A DNA stretch of 64,000 nt from Nocardioides sp. PD653-B2. Lineage in GTDB: Bacteria; Actinomycetota; Actinomycetes; Propionibacteriales; Nocardioidaceae. Both the position numbers and the translations under genes were made by a program. The DNA is taken from contig NZ_BDJE01000022.1 in the NCBI RefSeq assembly GCF_002117935.1, positions 1 through 64,000 of the forward strand, given 5' to 3'. How positions within the stretch are numbered: position 1 is the first letter of the stretch; each line of letters begins with the position of its first letter. A model generated the notes under the pieces. That model ran no database searches, was not told the DNA's origin, and saw only the letters and a program-made list of their open reading frames with translations. This document shows, piece by piece, positions 50,652 through 58,389 of this stretch.

Positions 50652-50944
50652 CAGATGCAGCCCTTGCCGAGGATCCCGTTGAGCATGCCGGGCAGGACCA
50701 GGTAGGCGATCGCGCAGGCGAACACGACCACCACCGAGATCACCCCGACCTTGGAGGCGTGCGGCAGGGAGAACACGCGGCCGGCGATGATCGCGCCGAT
50801 GGCGATCACGATGCCGAGGCCGAACAGGACGATGACGCCCCAAAGCACGTAGCTGGTGATCTCGTTGGTGGGTCCGACGGCACCCGGCGGCGCCTTCGGG
50901 CAGACCTGGGCGGCCATCGGGAGGAGAGCGGTCATGACGTCCAT
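50651..50944 (-). CDS. Small two-helix membrane protein, VirB2/pilin-like
   Basis: 97 residues with two membrane segments: SYVLWGVIVLFGLGIVIAIG (near 32-55) and VGVISVVVVFACAIAYLVLP (near 66-87). Size, topology and position just ahead of the VirB8-like genes fit a VirB2/TrbC-like pilin or channel subunit. GGAAAG precedes the ATG. Confidence 0.7.
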   Translation of the reverse strand: MDVMTALLPMAAQVCPKAPPGAVGPTNEITSYVLWGVIVLFGLGIVIAIGAIIAGRVFSLPHASKVGVISVVVVFACAIAYLVLPGMLNGILGKGCI

Positions 50945-50983
50945 GGGTGGACTTCCTTTCTGGGTTTGCTGACCCGGTGCGGG

Positions 50984-51838
50984 TCAGGCGCTCTCGCTGG
51001 TGTCGGTGAGCAGGTGGGCGGGCTCGAGCAGCTGACGGGCTGCCGAGATGAGGGGGGCCGGGGCGGGCCGGGAGTCCAGGCCGTTGACCGCTAGCTCGCG
51101 GTCCTCGGGGATCTCCACGCACCGGTCCGCGACCAGGACGCGACGTACGGCGGGGCCGCCGGCGTGCTCGAGGCCCCGGGGCCACTTCTTGCGGCGCGGC
51201 CCACGCACGGCCAGGGCGATCTGCTCGGGCTGCCAGTGGTTAGCCAGCAGCTCGAGCGCGACCGAGGCGCGGCGCATCCCGGGGACGGTGGCGGTGGTGA
51301 CCAGGACGATCTGGTCGGCGGTGCGGACGGCCTCGGCGAGCCAGCAGTCGGTGGCCAGCAGCTGACCGGCTTCCCAGCCGACGTCGAGGATCGTCAGCTG
51401 GGTCTCGTTCTCTGCGTCGATCGGCAGCGGGATCTCGTCGACGCCGGCGAGGACCTCGCTGGCCCGCTCGAGCAGGACGTGGTCGCGCTTGCCCTGACGC
51501 CAGTCGGTCGGGTGAAGGCCGAGCTCGGCGGTACTTGCCGCGGCGAGACCAGAGGCGGTGACCGAGCAGCACTCGATCACCCGGACCGGGGCGGCGGCGG
51601 CCAGGCCGGCTGCCAGGGCGAAGGTGCTGGCTCCCACCGACCCGGCGCATCCGAACACGGCGATGGTGTGCTCTCCCGCGGCTGGCGACCAGTCGCCCGC
51701 GGCGGCGGCGCCGCGGCCGCGGGGTCCCTTGCCGGTGCCGGCGCCGGCGCCGGCGCGGAACTCGCCGGCGTTCACGGCGTCCCAGGCTCGCTTGAGCTCG
51801 TCGACGCCGACCGGGCGGCTCGAGGTCTGGGTGCTCAC
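50984..51838 (-). CDS. ParA/MinD-like P-loop protein with atypical Walker A
   Basis: 284 residues. The core IAVFGCAGSVGASTFALAAG has the place and shape of the ParA deviant Walker A, but the essential lysines are absent (GSVGAST). TILDVGWEAGQL and IVLVTTATVPGMRRASVALE match the later ParA strands. TadZ/CpaE-like and ESX-type ATPases also look like this. It may be a spatial organiser of the mating machine rather than a partitioning ATPase. Confidence 0.75.
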   Translation of the reverse strand: MSTQTSSRPVGVDELKRAWDAVNAGEFRAGAGAGTGKGPRGRGAAAAGDWSPAAGEHTIAVFGCAGSVGASTFALAAGLAAAAPVRVIECCSVTASGLAAASTAELGLHPTDWRQGKRDHVLLERASEVLAGVDEIPLPIDAENETQLTILDVGWEAGQLLATDCWLAEAVRTADQIVLVTTATVPGMRRASVALELLANHWQPEQIALAVRGPRRKKWPRGLEHAGGPAVRRVLVADRCVEIPEDRELAVNGLDSRPAPAPLISAARQLLEPAHLLTDTSESA

Positions 51839-52056
51839 TTGGCCTCCCCGATACCGCCGCGGCGGAACTCGAGCGCGGCACGGACCTCAGCCGGTGTCAG
51901 GCTTGCCAGCTCTGCCTTGGCGGCCTGGACTTCGTGCAGTTGGGCGACGCAGCCGGTGAGCTGCTCGATCGCCTCGATCTCGCGACCGGCGATCGCGAAC
52001 AGCTCGGCGATCTTCTCCGGCGTCCGGCACTCGCCGTCGTCCTGGGTGTTTGTCAT
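51835..52056 (-). CDS. Small acidic protein, first gene of the T4SS operon
   Basis: 73 residues. Helical (TPEKIAELFAIAGREIEAIE, VQAAKAELASLTPAEVRAAL). GGAGGTG precedes ATG 52056 closely, directly after the TAGGCGAC half of promoter element 10. It overlaps the ParA-like gene by 4 bases. Unknown function. Confidence 0.65.
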   Translation of the reverse strand: MTNTQDDGECRTPEKIAELFAIAGREIEAIEQLTGCVAQLHEVQAAKAELASLTPAEVRAALEFRRGGIGEAK

Positions 52057-52073
52057 GGGCTTCACCACCTCCA

Positions 52074-52109
52074 GTCGCCTATGTGTCGTGGGGCGGTGGG
52101 AGCGATCAC
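52074..52109 (-). promoter_or_regulatory. ICE promoter element 10 (T4SS operon)
   Basis: On the minus strand: GTGATCGC, 20 bases, TAGGCGAC (one mismatch), ending 17 bases before ATG 52056 with the ribosome-binding site between. It lies directly after the sigma-like gene. Confidence 0.8.
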
Positions 52110-52117
52110 GGTTGCGG

Positions 52118-53071
52118 TCATTCGTCATGGCCGAACTTCCTCGGGACGGCCGCGGCGAGGGCGCGCATGCTGCGCGAGCCGTGGCGACGGACGGTTGCCT
52201 CGGATACCCCGACCCGCGGCGCGACCCGGCTGGACACCTCGTTGCTGAGCAGGCCGCCGTAGCCGCGAGCGAGGTTGCGGGTCTCGACTCGGTCGGCCTC
52301 GTCGACCAGGCACAGCAGCAGGTACCGGTCGGCCGGGCTGATCACCTGGTTCTCGCAGGCCCACGCCAACAGCTCGAGGAGCTCCTCGGTAGCCGACGGC
52401 TCCTCCTGCTCGGGACCGGCGTCGGCGAGGATCTCGGGACGGTGGAACAGGGCGCCGGCAACCCGTTCGGTCGGCATCGCGGCGGCGCTCCACGCTCCTG
52501 CGTCGCCGTCGGCCAAGTCGCCGGACGAGAAGGACTCCACGAGGGTGGTGTTCGCCCACGTGCGGTCGGCCCGGGAGACGTAGAAGAAGTCACCGACCTC
52601 GCGGAGGACGCCGACGCGGGTGTTGATCAGGATGTTCGCGGCAACCTTGCGCAGCCGGCGCCACTTGAAGGTCCGGACCTCGATCCACAGCTGGGAGGCC
52701 ACGAGCTCGTCGATCCGCTCGACGGCCGACCAGGAGCCTGCCGCGACGGGCTGGCTGTCGCGAAAGACCTCGCGGGGAGGGAGGGTGCTCAGCCAGCCGG
52801 CCAGCCGACACGCGCCGGGCAGTAGGCACTTGGCGAGCGCGGCCGCAGCGGCGATGTCGTCGCCGCCATCGGGAGCCGCCAGCATGGCCAGCGCCAAGAG
52901 GACCTCGTCAGAGGCTGCGCTGCCCACCGAGGGCAGCCAGGCCCGGAGGTCGTCGAACTCCTCGACGACTCCAAGCCGTGGATCCGCGGCCACCCAGGCC
53001 GGCCACTTCTGGCGGGCCTGGTCGAGCAGTTCGCTGTTGTCGTCGAGGCCGAGCTGGTCACCCACACTCAT
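52118..53071 (-). CDS. Sigma-70-like / helix-turn-helix regulator of the ICE
   Basis: 317 residues. The segment LWIEVRTFKWRRLRKVAANI resembles region 2-type or linker sequence of actinobacterial sigma-like proteins (LWxEVRxYPxxRRxxxAAN). The C-terminus is a clear helix-turn-helix (VSSRVAPRVGVSEATVRRHG) placed like sigma region 4. No anti-sigma gene is seen. Because it lies directly upstream of the T4SS operon and its promoter element, it is the best candidate to read the ICE promoter elements. That link is inference. Five GCGTCCCC copies lie upstream and could serve its own control. Confidence 0.55.
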   Translation of the reverse strand: MSVGDQLGLDDNSELLDQARQKWPAWVAADPRLGVVEEFDDLRAWLPSVGSAASDEVLLALAMLAAPDGGDDIAAAAALAKCLLPGACRLAGWLSTLPPREVFRDSQPVAAGSWSAVERIDELVASQLWIEVRTFKWRRLRKVAANILINTRVGVLREVGDFFYVSRADRTWANTTLVESFSSGDLADGDAGAWSAAAMPTERVAGALFHRPEILADAGPEQEEPSATEELLELLAWACENQVISPADRYLLLCLVDEADRVETRNLARGYGGLLSNEVSSRVAPRVGVSEATVRRHGSRSMRALAAAVPRKFGHDE

Positions 53072-53123
53072 CGCACTCGCTCCTTTCGTCCGTGGCTGTG
53101 CACGGCAGAAAGGTCGCGAGCGG

Positions 53124-53211
53124 GCGTCCCCGCATCCGTCCCCCCAAACCCCTGATTTGGAGGGGGACGCAGAGGGGGGACGCGCGTTTCCGCAGGTCAG
53201 AGGGCGTCCCC
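53124..53211. promoter_or_regulatory. Cluster of five GCGTCCCC repeats
   Basis: GCGTCCCC at 53124, CCGTCCCC at 53136, inverted GGGGACGC at 53163 and 53176, GCGTCCCC at 53204. The 53136/53163 pair forms a hairpin. The cluster sits between the divergent sigma-like gene (53071) and the NACHT gene (53437) in a 365-base stretch without other genes. It looks like a multi-copy operator or iteron set. Confidence 0.6.
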
Positions 53212-53436
53212 CCGAAAGTTGCAGAAACTTCTTGACCAGGGTGGCGCGAGGCCTGTTTGTCGAGATGCGCCGAACGTTTCCAACCGCGACGCACCTACCT
53301 CCTCAACACCGAACCGGTAGGGATTCGCTCCGCGGCAGCGCCCTGGTGACAGGCGGACGGGTGACCGCGCGGTTCGACCACGCCGTGTCGCTGCGCGTTG
53401 CTACCTTGAGCCGTCCGTCGAACAGTGGAGTCGTCC

Positions 53437-56268
53437 GTGAAGCACCAGCTGCAGTTGTTGAGCCCCGGTGCCTTTCAGTCGATGGCCGCTGCGCTGGCGA
53501 TCGCCGAGTTCGGCCCAGGTGTCCAGGTCATGGGCGCTGGCAAGGACGGCGGCCGCGATCTGTACTTCGAGGGCAACCTGAAGTTCGCCTCAGCACTCGA
53601 GTCCTCAGCAGACACCTTCAGCGGTTACACCGTCTTCCAGGTCAAGCACCACGACAAGATCTCCGACTCGGAGACCACCAATGCGTCGTGGTTGTGGGGA
53701 GAGGTCAAGAAGGAACTCGACGCCTGGGCTGAGTGGGATAAGAACGACTCGCGCGATCCCCTGCCCGATCAGCTCGTCTTCATCACCAACGTCGCACTCA
53801 CGCCCGTTCAGAACGCGGGCGGCCACGACGCCATCCGCAGGAACATCAGGGCCTACCGCGACAGGCTCAACGACCCCAGCCGCGACATCGACGATCAGGA
53901 TGCAATTCTCGATAGGGTCCAGCGGCGCAAGCGGATCGCGCACATCAAGACGATCCGATTCTGGGACGGCAACCAGCTCGATGCTCTGTTGAGCACGCAG
54001 GAAGGCGTGCGCCGCCGGTTCGACGCCTTCTTGACTGCCAGCGACGTCTTCACCTTCATCTCTGAGCTCACGGGCAACATCGCCGTTAAGGACAGCGAAC
54101 CGGTTCTGCTCGACCAGGCACGCACCGAACTCCTCTCCGACGGGCTGGTGTACTTCGACGACGCCGGTGACCGCGAAAACCGCGGCATCCCGGTGCACGA
54201 GGTCGCCATCGATCTCCCCGTGACCTTCCCGGGCGGAGGCCACAGGAGCACCGTGCTGCGGCATGTCTTCGAGCGGGGAGACAACCTCCTAGCCCGAGAC
54301 ATCACAGCTGTGGACGGGCCGCGCCACATCGTCCTCACCGGCCAGCCGGGCAACGGGAAGACCACGATCTCCAAGCTGATCGTGCAGGCATACCGGGTTG
54401 CAGCGCTCAAAGGCTCCACGGCACTAGCGGCCAACCACGACACCGTGATCACCGGGACCGAGGACGTGCTGCGGAGGCTGGGGCACCAACTCCCGCGGCA
54501 CCGGCGCTGGCCGCTGCGCATCGACCTCGCCGACTACGCGGAGGAACGAGGCCACAAGCTCGACGAATCGCTGATGCGATACGTGGCCGAACACATCAGC
54601 AAGAAGTCGAACCATGGCACCGTCACTCCCGCCACGCTAACCTCCTGGCTGCGCGCTTGGCCCTGGCTAGTCGTATTCGATGGCCTAGACGAGGTCACCG
54701 AGCCAGAGACGCGGCGCACGGTGATCGAGCGCGTCGTGGAGTTCGTCAACAACGCAGAGGGGGACCGATGCGACCTACTTGCCGTCATCACGACCCGCCC
54801 GGTTGGCTACACCGAAAACATCGACCCGACGTCGTTCGAAACCGTCGGACTCGACGACCTGACACCCGCTGAGGCCGTCGCCTTTGGAACTAAGGCCGCC
54901 CAAGTACGCCTTAGCGGCGACGAGGAGCGGATCGGCAAGGTCGTCACGGCCCTTCGGAACGCTGCGCAGGATGAGAACCTCGTCAAACTTCTGCGGACGC
55001 CGCTGCAGGTCCTCATCCTCTCGATCATCGTCGACGGCGCCGGGACCATCGCACCAGACCGGTATAGCCTGTTCTGGAGCTATTACGACACCGTCGTACG
55101 ACGAGAGCGCAACAAACCGACGATGGTCCGCACGCTCCTGACCAAGTACGAGCCGTTCATCCACCAGCTTCACGAGCGCGCCGGCTTCGTGCTTCAACAG
55201 CGCAGCGAGACGGCCGACCACTCCACGGCCGTCCTAACAGAGCCGGAGCTGCGCGAAATCGTCTGGCACATCCTCAACGACGCCGAGTTCAAGCCCGACG
55301 GGCACCACTCCGACGTCCTGGACTCGATCATTAGGTCTGCGACACAGCGACTGGTCCTGATCGCGCCCCGGAACGACGGCTTCGGTTTCGACGTGCGCTC
55401 ACTCCAAGAACTCATGGCGGCCCGGCGAATCAGCGACGCGCCCCTTGAGACCCTGATCAACCGGCTACGTCTCCTGGCCCCCAGCCCACATTGGCGCAAC
55501 ACCTGGTTGTTCGCGACAGGAAAGATGTTCGCGGAACCTCGCGCCCACGAACACCAGGCCGTGGTCGAGCTCATCGAGACGGTCGACCAGGAAGCTCCCG
55601 AACGATTCGGGTCGCATCTACCGATCGGCCCCGAGGTAGCTCTCGACGTCCTCGACGACGGTATGGCGCGCGCATGGCCGAACTGGAGCCGCCGCATCTT
55701 GGCTCACGGGCTCCACGTACTGGACGCGCCCTCTGCGTTCAACCTGGACCGGTCGCTACGCATCCTTCTGCGCTACGCCGACAGTGGTGCCGAACAACGA
55801 GACGCAGTAGCGCGAATGATGCGTGAGGGCCTCACAGCCACCGCAAACCGTCTGACGGTCGCCAGCGCGGCCGAGATGGTGTCCGCCATCGAGCACGATC
55901 TGCAGGTCAACGAGCGCACACTGGGACTCAGCTTGGTCCTGAACCAGCTGGCCAGCACTCCCCACCCCTGTCCGCCGGGCGTGGACTGGACCGCCTTCGA
56001 CGACGAGCTCGACACCAGCCCCCACCCCGCCGCTCTCGACCCTGTCATCCGTGGCGCTGCCGCCGCGATGAAGGCAATCAAGGACGAGGTCTTCGTCGAG
56101 CAGCACGAAGCCGACCTCATCGCCTGCCTGAACATCCCCGAGGCGGCAGCAGTACTGAGCGCAGCTGTCGCTCACGTGCTCCCCTGCGACGTGTCACTGT
56201 TCCTCCAACTCAGATCCGTGCTCTCGCAGCGCTTCCGCGCCCCACTCGCCGACTGCATCCTCGCCTGA
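53437..56268 (+). CDS. NACHT NTPase with N-terminal PD-(D/E)XK nuclease-like domain (defence candidate)
   Basis: 943 residues. N-terminal domain: FQSMAAALAIAEFGPGVQVM, then GKDGGRDLYFEG and YTVFQVKHHDK, the D...QxK pattern of Mrr/PD-(D/E)XK nucleases. NACHT domain: Walker A LTGQPGNGKTTISK (near 300) and Walker B VVFDGLDEV (near 415), then helical repeats (LFATGKMFAEPRAHEH and later). Such STAND proteins sense phage products in Avs-like systems. It is a single-gene cargo at a second position in the ICE. GTG 53437 fits the family start (MKHQLQLL); an in-frame GTG at 53425 is the alternative. No clear ribosome-binding site. Confidence 0.8.
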   Translation: MKHQLQLLSPGAFQSMAAALAIAEFGPGVQVMGAGKDGGRDLYFEGNLKFASALESSADTFSGYTVFQVKHHDKISDSETTNASWLWGEVKKELDAWAEWDKNDSRDPLPDQLVFITNVALTPVQNAGGHDAIRRNIRAYRDRLNDPSRDIDDQDAILDRVQRRKRIAHIKTIRFWDGNQLDALLSTQEGVRRRFDAFLTASDVFTFISELTGNIAVKDSEPVLLDQARTELLSDGLVYFDDAGDRENRGIPVHEVAIDLPVTFPGGGHRSTVLRHVFERGDNLLARDITAVDGPRHIVLTGQPGNGKTTISKLIVQAYRVAALKGSTALAANHDTVITGTEDVLRRLGHQLPRHRRWPLRIDLADYAEERGHKLDESLMRYVAEHISKKSNHGTVTPATLTSWLRAWPWLVVFDGLDEVTEPETRRTVIERVVEFVNNAEGDRCDLLAVITTRPVGYTENIDPTSFETVGLDDLTPAEAVAFGTKAAQVRLSGDEERIGKVVTALRNAAQDENLVKLLRTPLQVLILSIIVDGAGTIAPDRYSLFWSYYDTVVRRERNKPTMVRTLLTKYEPFIHQLHERAGFVLQQRSETADHSTAVLTEPELREIVWHILNDAEFKPDGHHSDVLDSIIRSATQRLVLIAPRNDGFGFDVRSLQELMAARRISDAPLETLINRLRLLAPSPHWRNTWLFATGKMFAEPRAHEHQAVVELIETVDQEAPERFGSHLPIGPEVALDVLDDGMARAWPNWSRRILAHGLHVLDAPSAFNLDRSLRILLRYADSGAEQRDAVARMMREGLTATANRLTVASAAEMVSAIEHDLQVNERTLGLSLVLNQLASTPHPCPPGVDWTAFDDELDTSPHPAALDPVIRGAAAAMKAIKDEVFVEQHEADLIACLNIPEAAAVLSAAVAHVLPCDVSLFLQLRSVLSQRFRAPLADCILA

Positions 56269-56463
56269 CTCCCTGCCGGACCACACGGCCGTCAGGCCAC
56301 GCTGTGTCGAGGGCGAGCTCGCAGATCGGCGGACCCCAGACCGCCAGGAGGGCGGCACCCAGGTCACGTGACGGGCCACCTGGCACCCCGACGGCGAGCG
56401 TCTAGGTCCGCGCGATCTTCTATTCATCAGCGCAGGCGAGCCACCCCATGCTCTACTTCTCAC

Positions 56464-56495
56464 GAGCCCCAGGTGACCCGAGACGCCTGGGGCTC
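56464..56495. terminator. Terminator hairpin after the NACHT gene
   Basis: A perfect 10-bp stem (GAGCCCCAGG / CCTGGGGCTC) with a 12-base loop, followed on the + strand by TTTC. It lies in a 370-base stretch (56269-56638) between the convergent NACHT gene and the Tad-operon end, and could stop both. No gene was seen in that stretch. Confidence 0.7.
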
Positions 56496-56638
56496 TTTCA
56501 CGTCCAGCAGCGGTAGCACGAGCAGCTCCGCTCGGCGGGCCCGGTGCCTCGGGGCGCGCTCGGGCAGCGAACGACACAGGTTCCCTTGCTGCTGTGAGGA
56601 CGGGGACCTGTGTCGGTGGTCGGTCGGCTAGTACAGGG

Positions 56639-57535
56639 TCACTGGGTCAGCACCTGGGCCTCCCCGATGCGGATCGGGAGGGGCTCTGTGGCCAGGTCGA
56701 ACTCGATGGTTCCGGACTGCCCGCCACCGGTCCACTCGACCACCCAGTGACTGGCCGCGGTGACCTGGTACGCACCCTCGGGCTGGTCGGTCGACATCTT
56801 CGCGTAGCGGTGCCCGCAGGTCGGGGAGTCCTGCTTGCCGTAGTGATCGGCGTACGGCGTCCCCTTGCCGGTGCAGGTCACCTTGGTGCCGTCGCCCATG
56901 TTCCACACGATGCTGGAGACGCTGGCGGTGGCGCTGACCGAGACCGGCCCTTCGCTGGCGGACGCGGTGATCGGTCCGAACGTGTCATCGGTCGGGCTGT
57001 CGACCCACATCCACACCGGCAGCCCAACGAGTCCAACCCGGTTGGGGCCAGGCTCGGGAACGATGCCGATCCTGATCGGATCCAGGTCCATCGACGCGAT
57101 CGCGCGATTGGCGAGAACCACCGGGTCGATCGTGACCGTGCCGTTCTGGATCCAGACCGGATCCCATGAGGAGCCTGGGGGCGGCCAGTAGCAGATGTGC
57201 CACGCACCATCCTCATTGGTCTGTCCAGGGGGCGGCAGTGGGCCTTCCCCACCCGGATCCCAGACGTCGCCGACCCAGCACTGATGGCTGCTGCTCCATA
57301 CCGACCCGCCGGGGCCAGTGCACGGGATCTCCCTACCGTCCGAGGTCGAGCAAGTCGACGAGCCACCGGTGTCACCGCCGTCACCGCCATCGTTGCCGCC
57401 ATCCTCGTCGTCACAGACAACTTCGCCGGTCACCGGGTCCGCTGTGCAGTCAGCGCTCGCGGCGGAGGCGGTGACGAACACGATGACGAGCGACCCTGCC
57501 AACGCCACCAAGAGGGCAATGAGTCTCCTCAGCAT
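56639..57535 (-). CDS. Secreted PKD-like hypothetical protein of the Tad locus
   Basis: 298 residues. A signal peptide (LLRRLIALL-like start MLRRLIALLVALAGSL) is followed by an acidic Gly/Asp linker with many cysteines. A C-terminal part contains SIVWNMGDGTKVTCTGKG and CGHRYAKMS, the WxxGDG...HxY pattern of PKD domains. Export and a role on the cell surface or pilus are likely. ATG 57535 overlaps the lipoprotein gene stop by 7 bases. Last gene of the operon. Confidence 0.7.
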   Translation of the reverse strand: MLRRLIALLVALAGSLVIVFVTASAASADCTADPVTGEVVCDDEDGGNDGGDGGDTGGSSTCSTSDGREIPCTGPGGSVWSSSHQCWVGDVWDPGGEGPLPPPGQTNEDGAWHICYWPPPGSSWDPVWIQNGTVTIDPVVLANRAIASMDLDPIRIGIVPEPGPNRVGLVGLPVWMWVDSPTDDTFGPITASASEGPVSVSATASVSSIVWNMGDGTKVTCTGKGTPYADHYGKQDSPTCGHRYAKMSTDQPEGAYQVTAASHWVVEWTGGGQSGTIEFDLATEPLPIRIGEAQVLTQ

Positions 57536-58095
57536 GGCTGGTCCCAAAGCAGGTCCGAGTCGGAGACCTTCCAAGCACCCTTGTCCTTGACGAGCGTGTA
57601 CTCAACCGGGGCGGGGTTGCGGAGCGGGTCTCCGTTGGGGTCCGTGAAGTCCGGTTGCCGGATCGCCCCGTCGTTCTTCCAGGTGACCTTGGTGCGGTCC
57701 TCGCAGTCGATGATCAGAATCGAGGTCCCGCGATTCCGCGGCTCGTCGAGCGTGTGTGCGTACTCCCCGGTCACCGTGACGTTTTCATTCATCATGCTCG
57801 CGACGGTGTGCTGCAACTGCAGAAACTCCTCACCGGTCGCGACCGGGTTGAGCGCCTTGAAGTTGATGTCCCGCTTCCGGTAAGCGAGGTCGCGTACCTC
57901 GAGGTACATCGCCAGCTGGGCCGCCGCCTTCTCCTCGGGGGTCTGCAGCGTCGGCGCAGTGCTCGTTGGGCTCGAGCTCGGCGTAGCGGTCGGGGTGTCC
58001 TCGGCCTCGGGGTCGGTGCCGTCGTCCGAGCAGCCCGTGAGGGTGAGGGCGAGGGCGAGGGCCACTCCCCCGAGTGCGGAGTGGTGCTTCCTCAT
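57529..58095 (-). CDS. Lipoprotein of the Tad locus
   Basis: 188 residues. Lipobox LTGC after LGGVALALALTLTG, an acidic Thr/Pro-rich linker, then a soluble domain (AAAQLAMYLEVRDLAYRKRD, LIIDCEDRTKVTWKNDG). This resembles small actinobacterial lipoproteins next to the PKD-like protein. Function unknown. It overlaps the next upstream gene by 4 bases. Confidence 0.75.
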   Translation of the reverse strand: MRKHHSALGGVALALALTLTGCSDDGTDPEAEDTPTATPSSSPTSTAPTLQTPEEKAAAQLAMYLEVRDLAYRKRDINFKALNPVATGEEFLQLQHTVASMMNENVTVTGEYAHTLDEPRNRGTSILIIDCEDRTKVTWKNDGAIRQPDFTDPNGDPLRNPAPVEYTLVKDKGAWKVSDSDLLWDQPC

Positions 58096-58367
58096 GCGGT
58101 GTCTCCTCCTGTGTTGGGCGGCGCCATGACTGATCGCTGGCCGACGTCGGTGGCGATGTGCTCGAGGTGTTCTTCGGCGGCGTCGACGAGCTCGGCCAGC
58201 GAGCCGTTGTCGGCGGGGTCGATGCCGAATCGCTTGTCGGCGTCGTAGAGGGTGCGGACGGTGTCGCGGACGAAGACGGCTCTGGCGACGCGTCGGGCGT
58301 CGAGGTCGGGGCGGTCGCCGCCGGCCGCGACGTAGCGGCCGGTGAGCTCCTGGTTGAAGGTGGTCAT
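58092..58367 (-). CDS. Small helical hypothetical protein
   Basis: 91 residues, acidic and helical (ARRVARAVFVRDTVRTLYDA, LAELVDAAEEHLEHIATDVG). No membrane segment. It lies between the LysM-BTAD gene (22 bases) and the lipoprotein gene (4-base overlap), so it is cotranscribed. Unknown function. Confidence 0.65.
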   Translation of the reverse strand: MTTFNQELTGRYVAAGGDRPDLDARRVARAVFVRDTVRTLYDADKRFGIDPADNGSLAELVDAAEEHLEHIATDVGQRSVMAPPNTGGDTA

Positions 58368-58389
58368 GTGCTGGTGCTCCCTTCCCGAG

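Noticed and set aside
53124..53211. CRISPR array
   Set aside because: The repeats are 8 bases, in both orientations and irregularly spaced.
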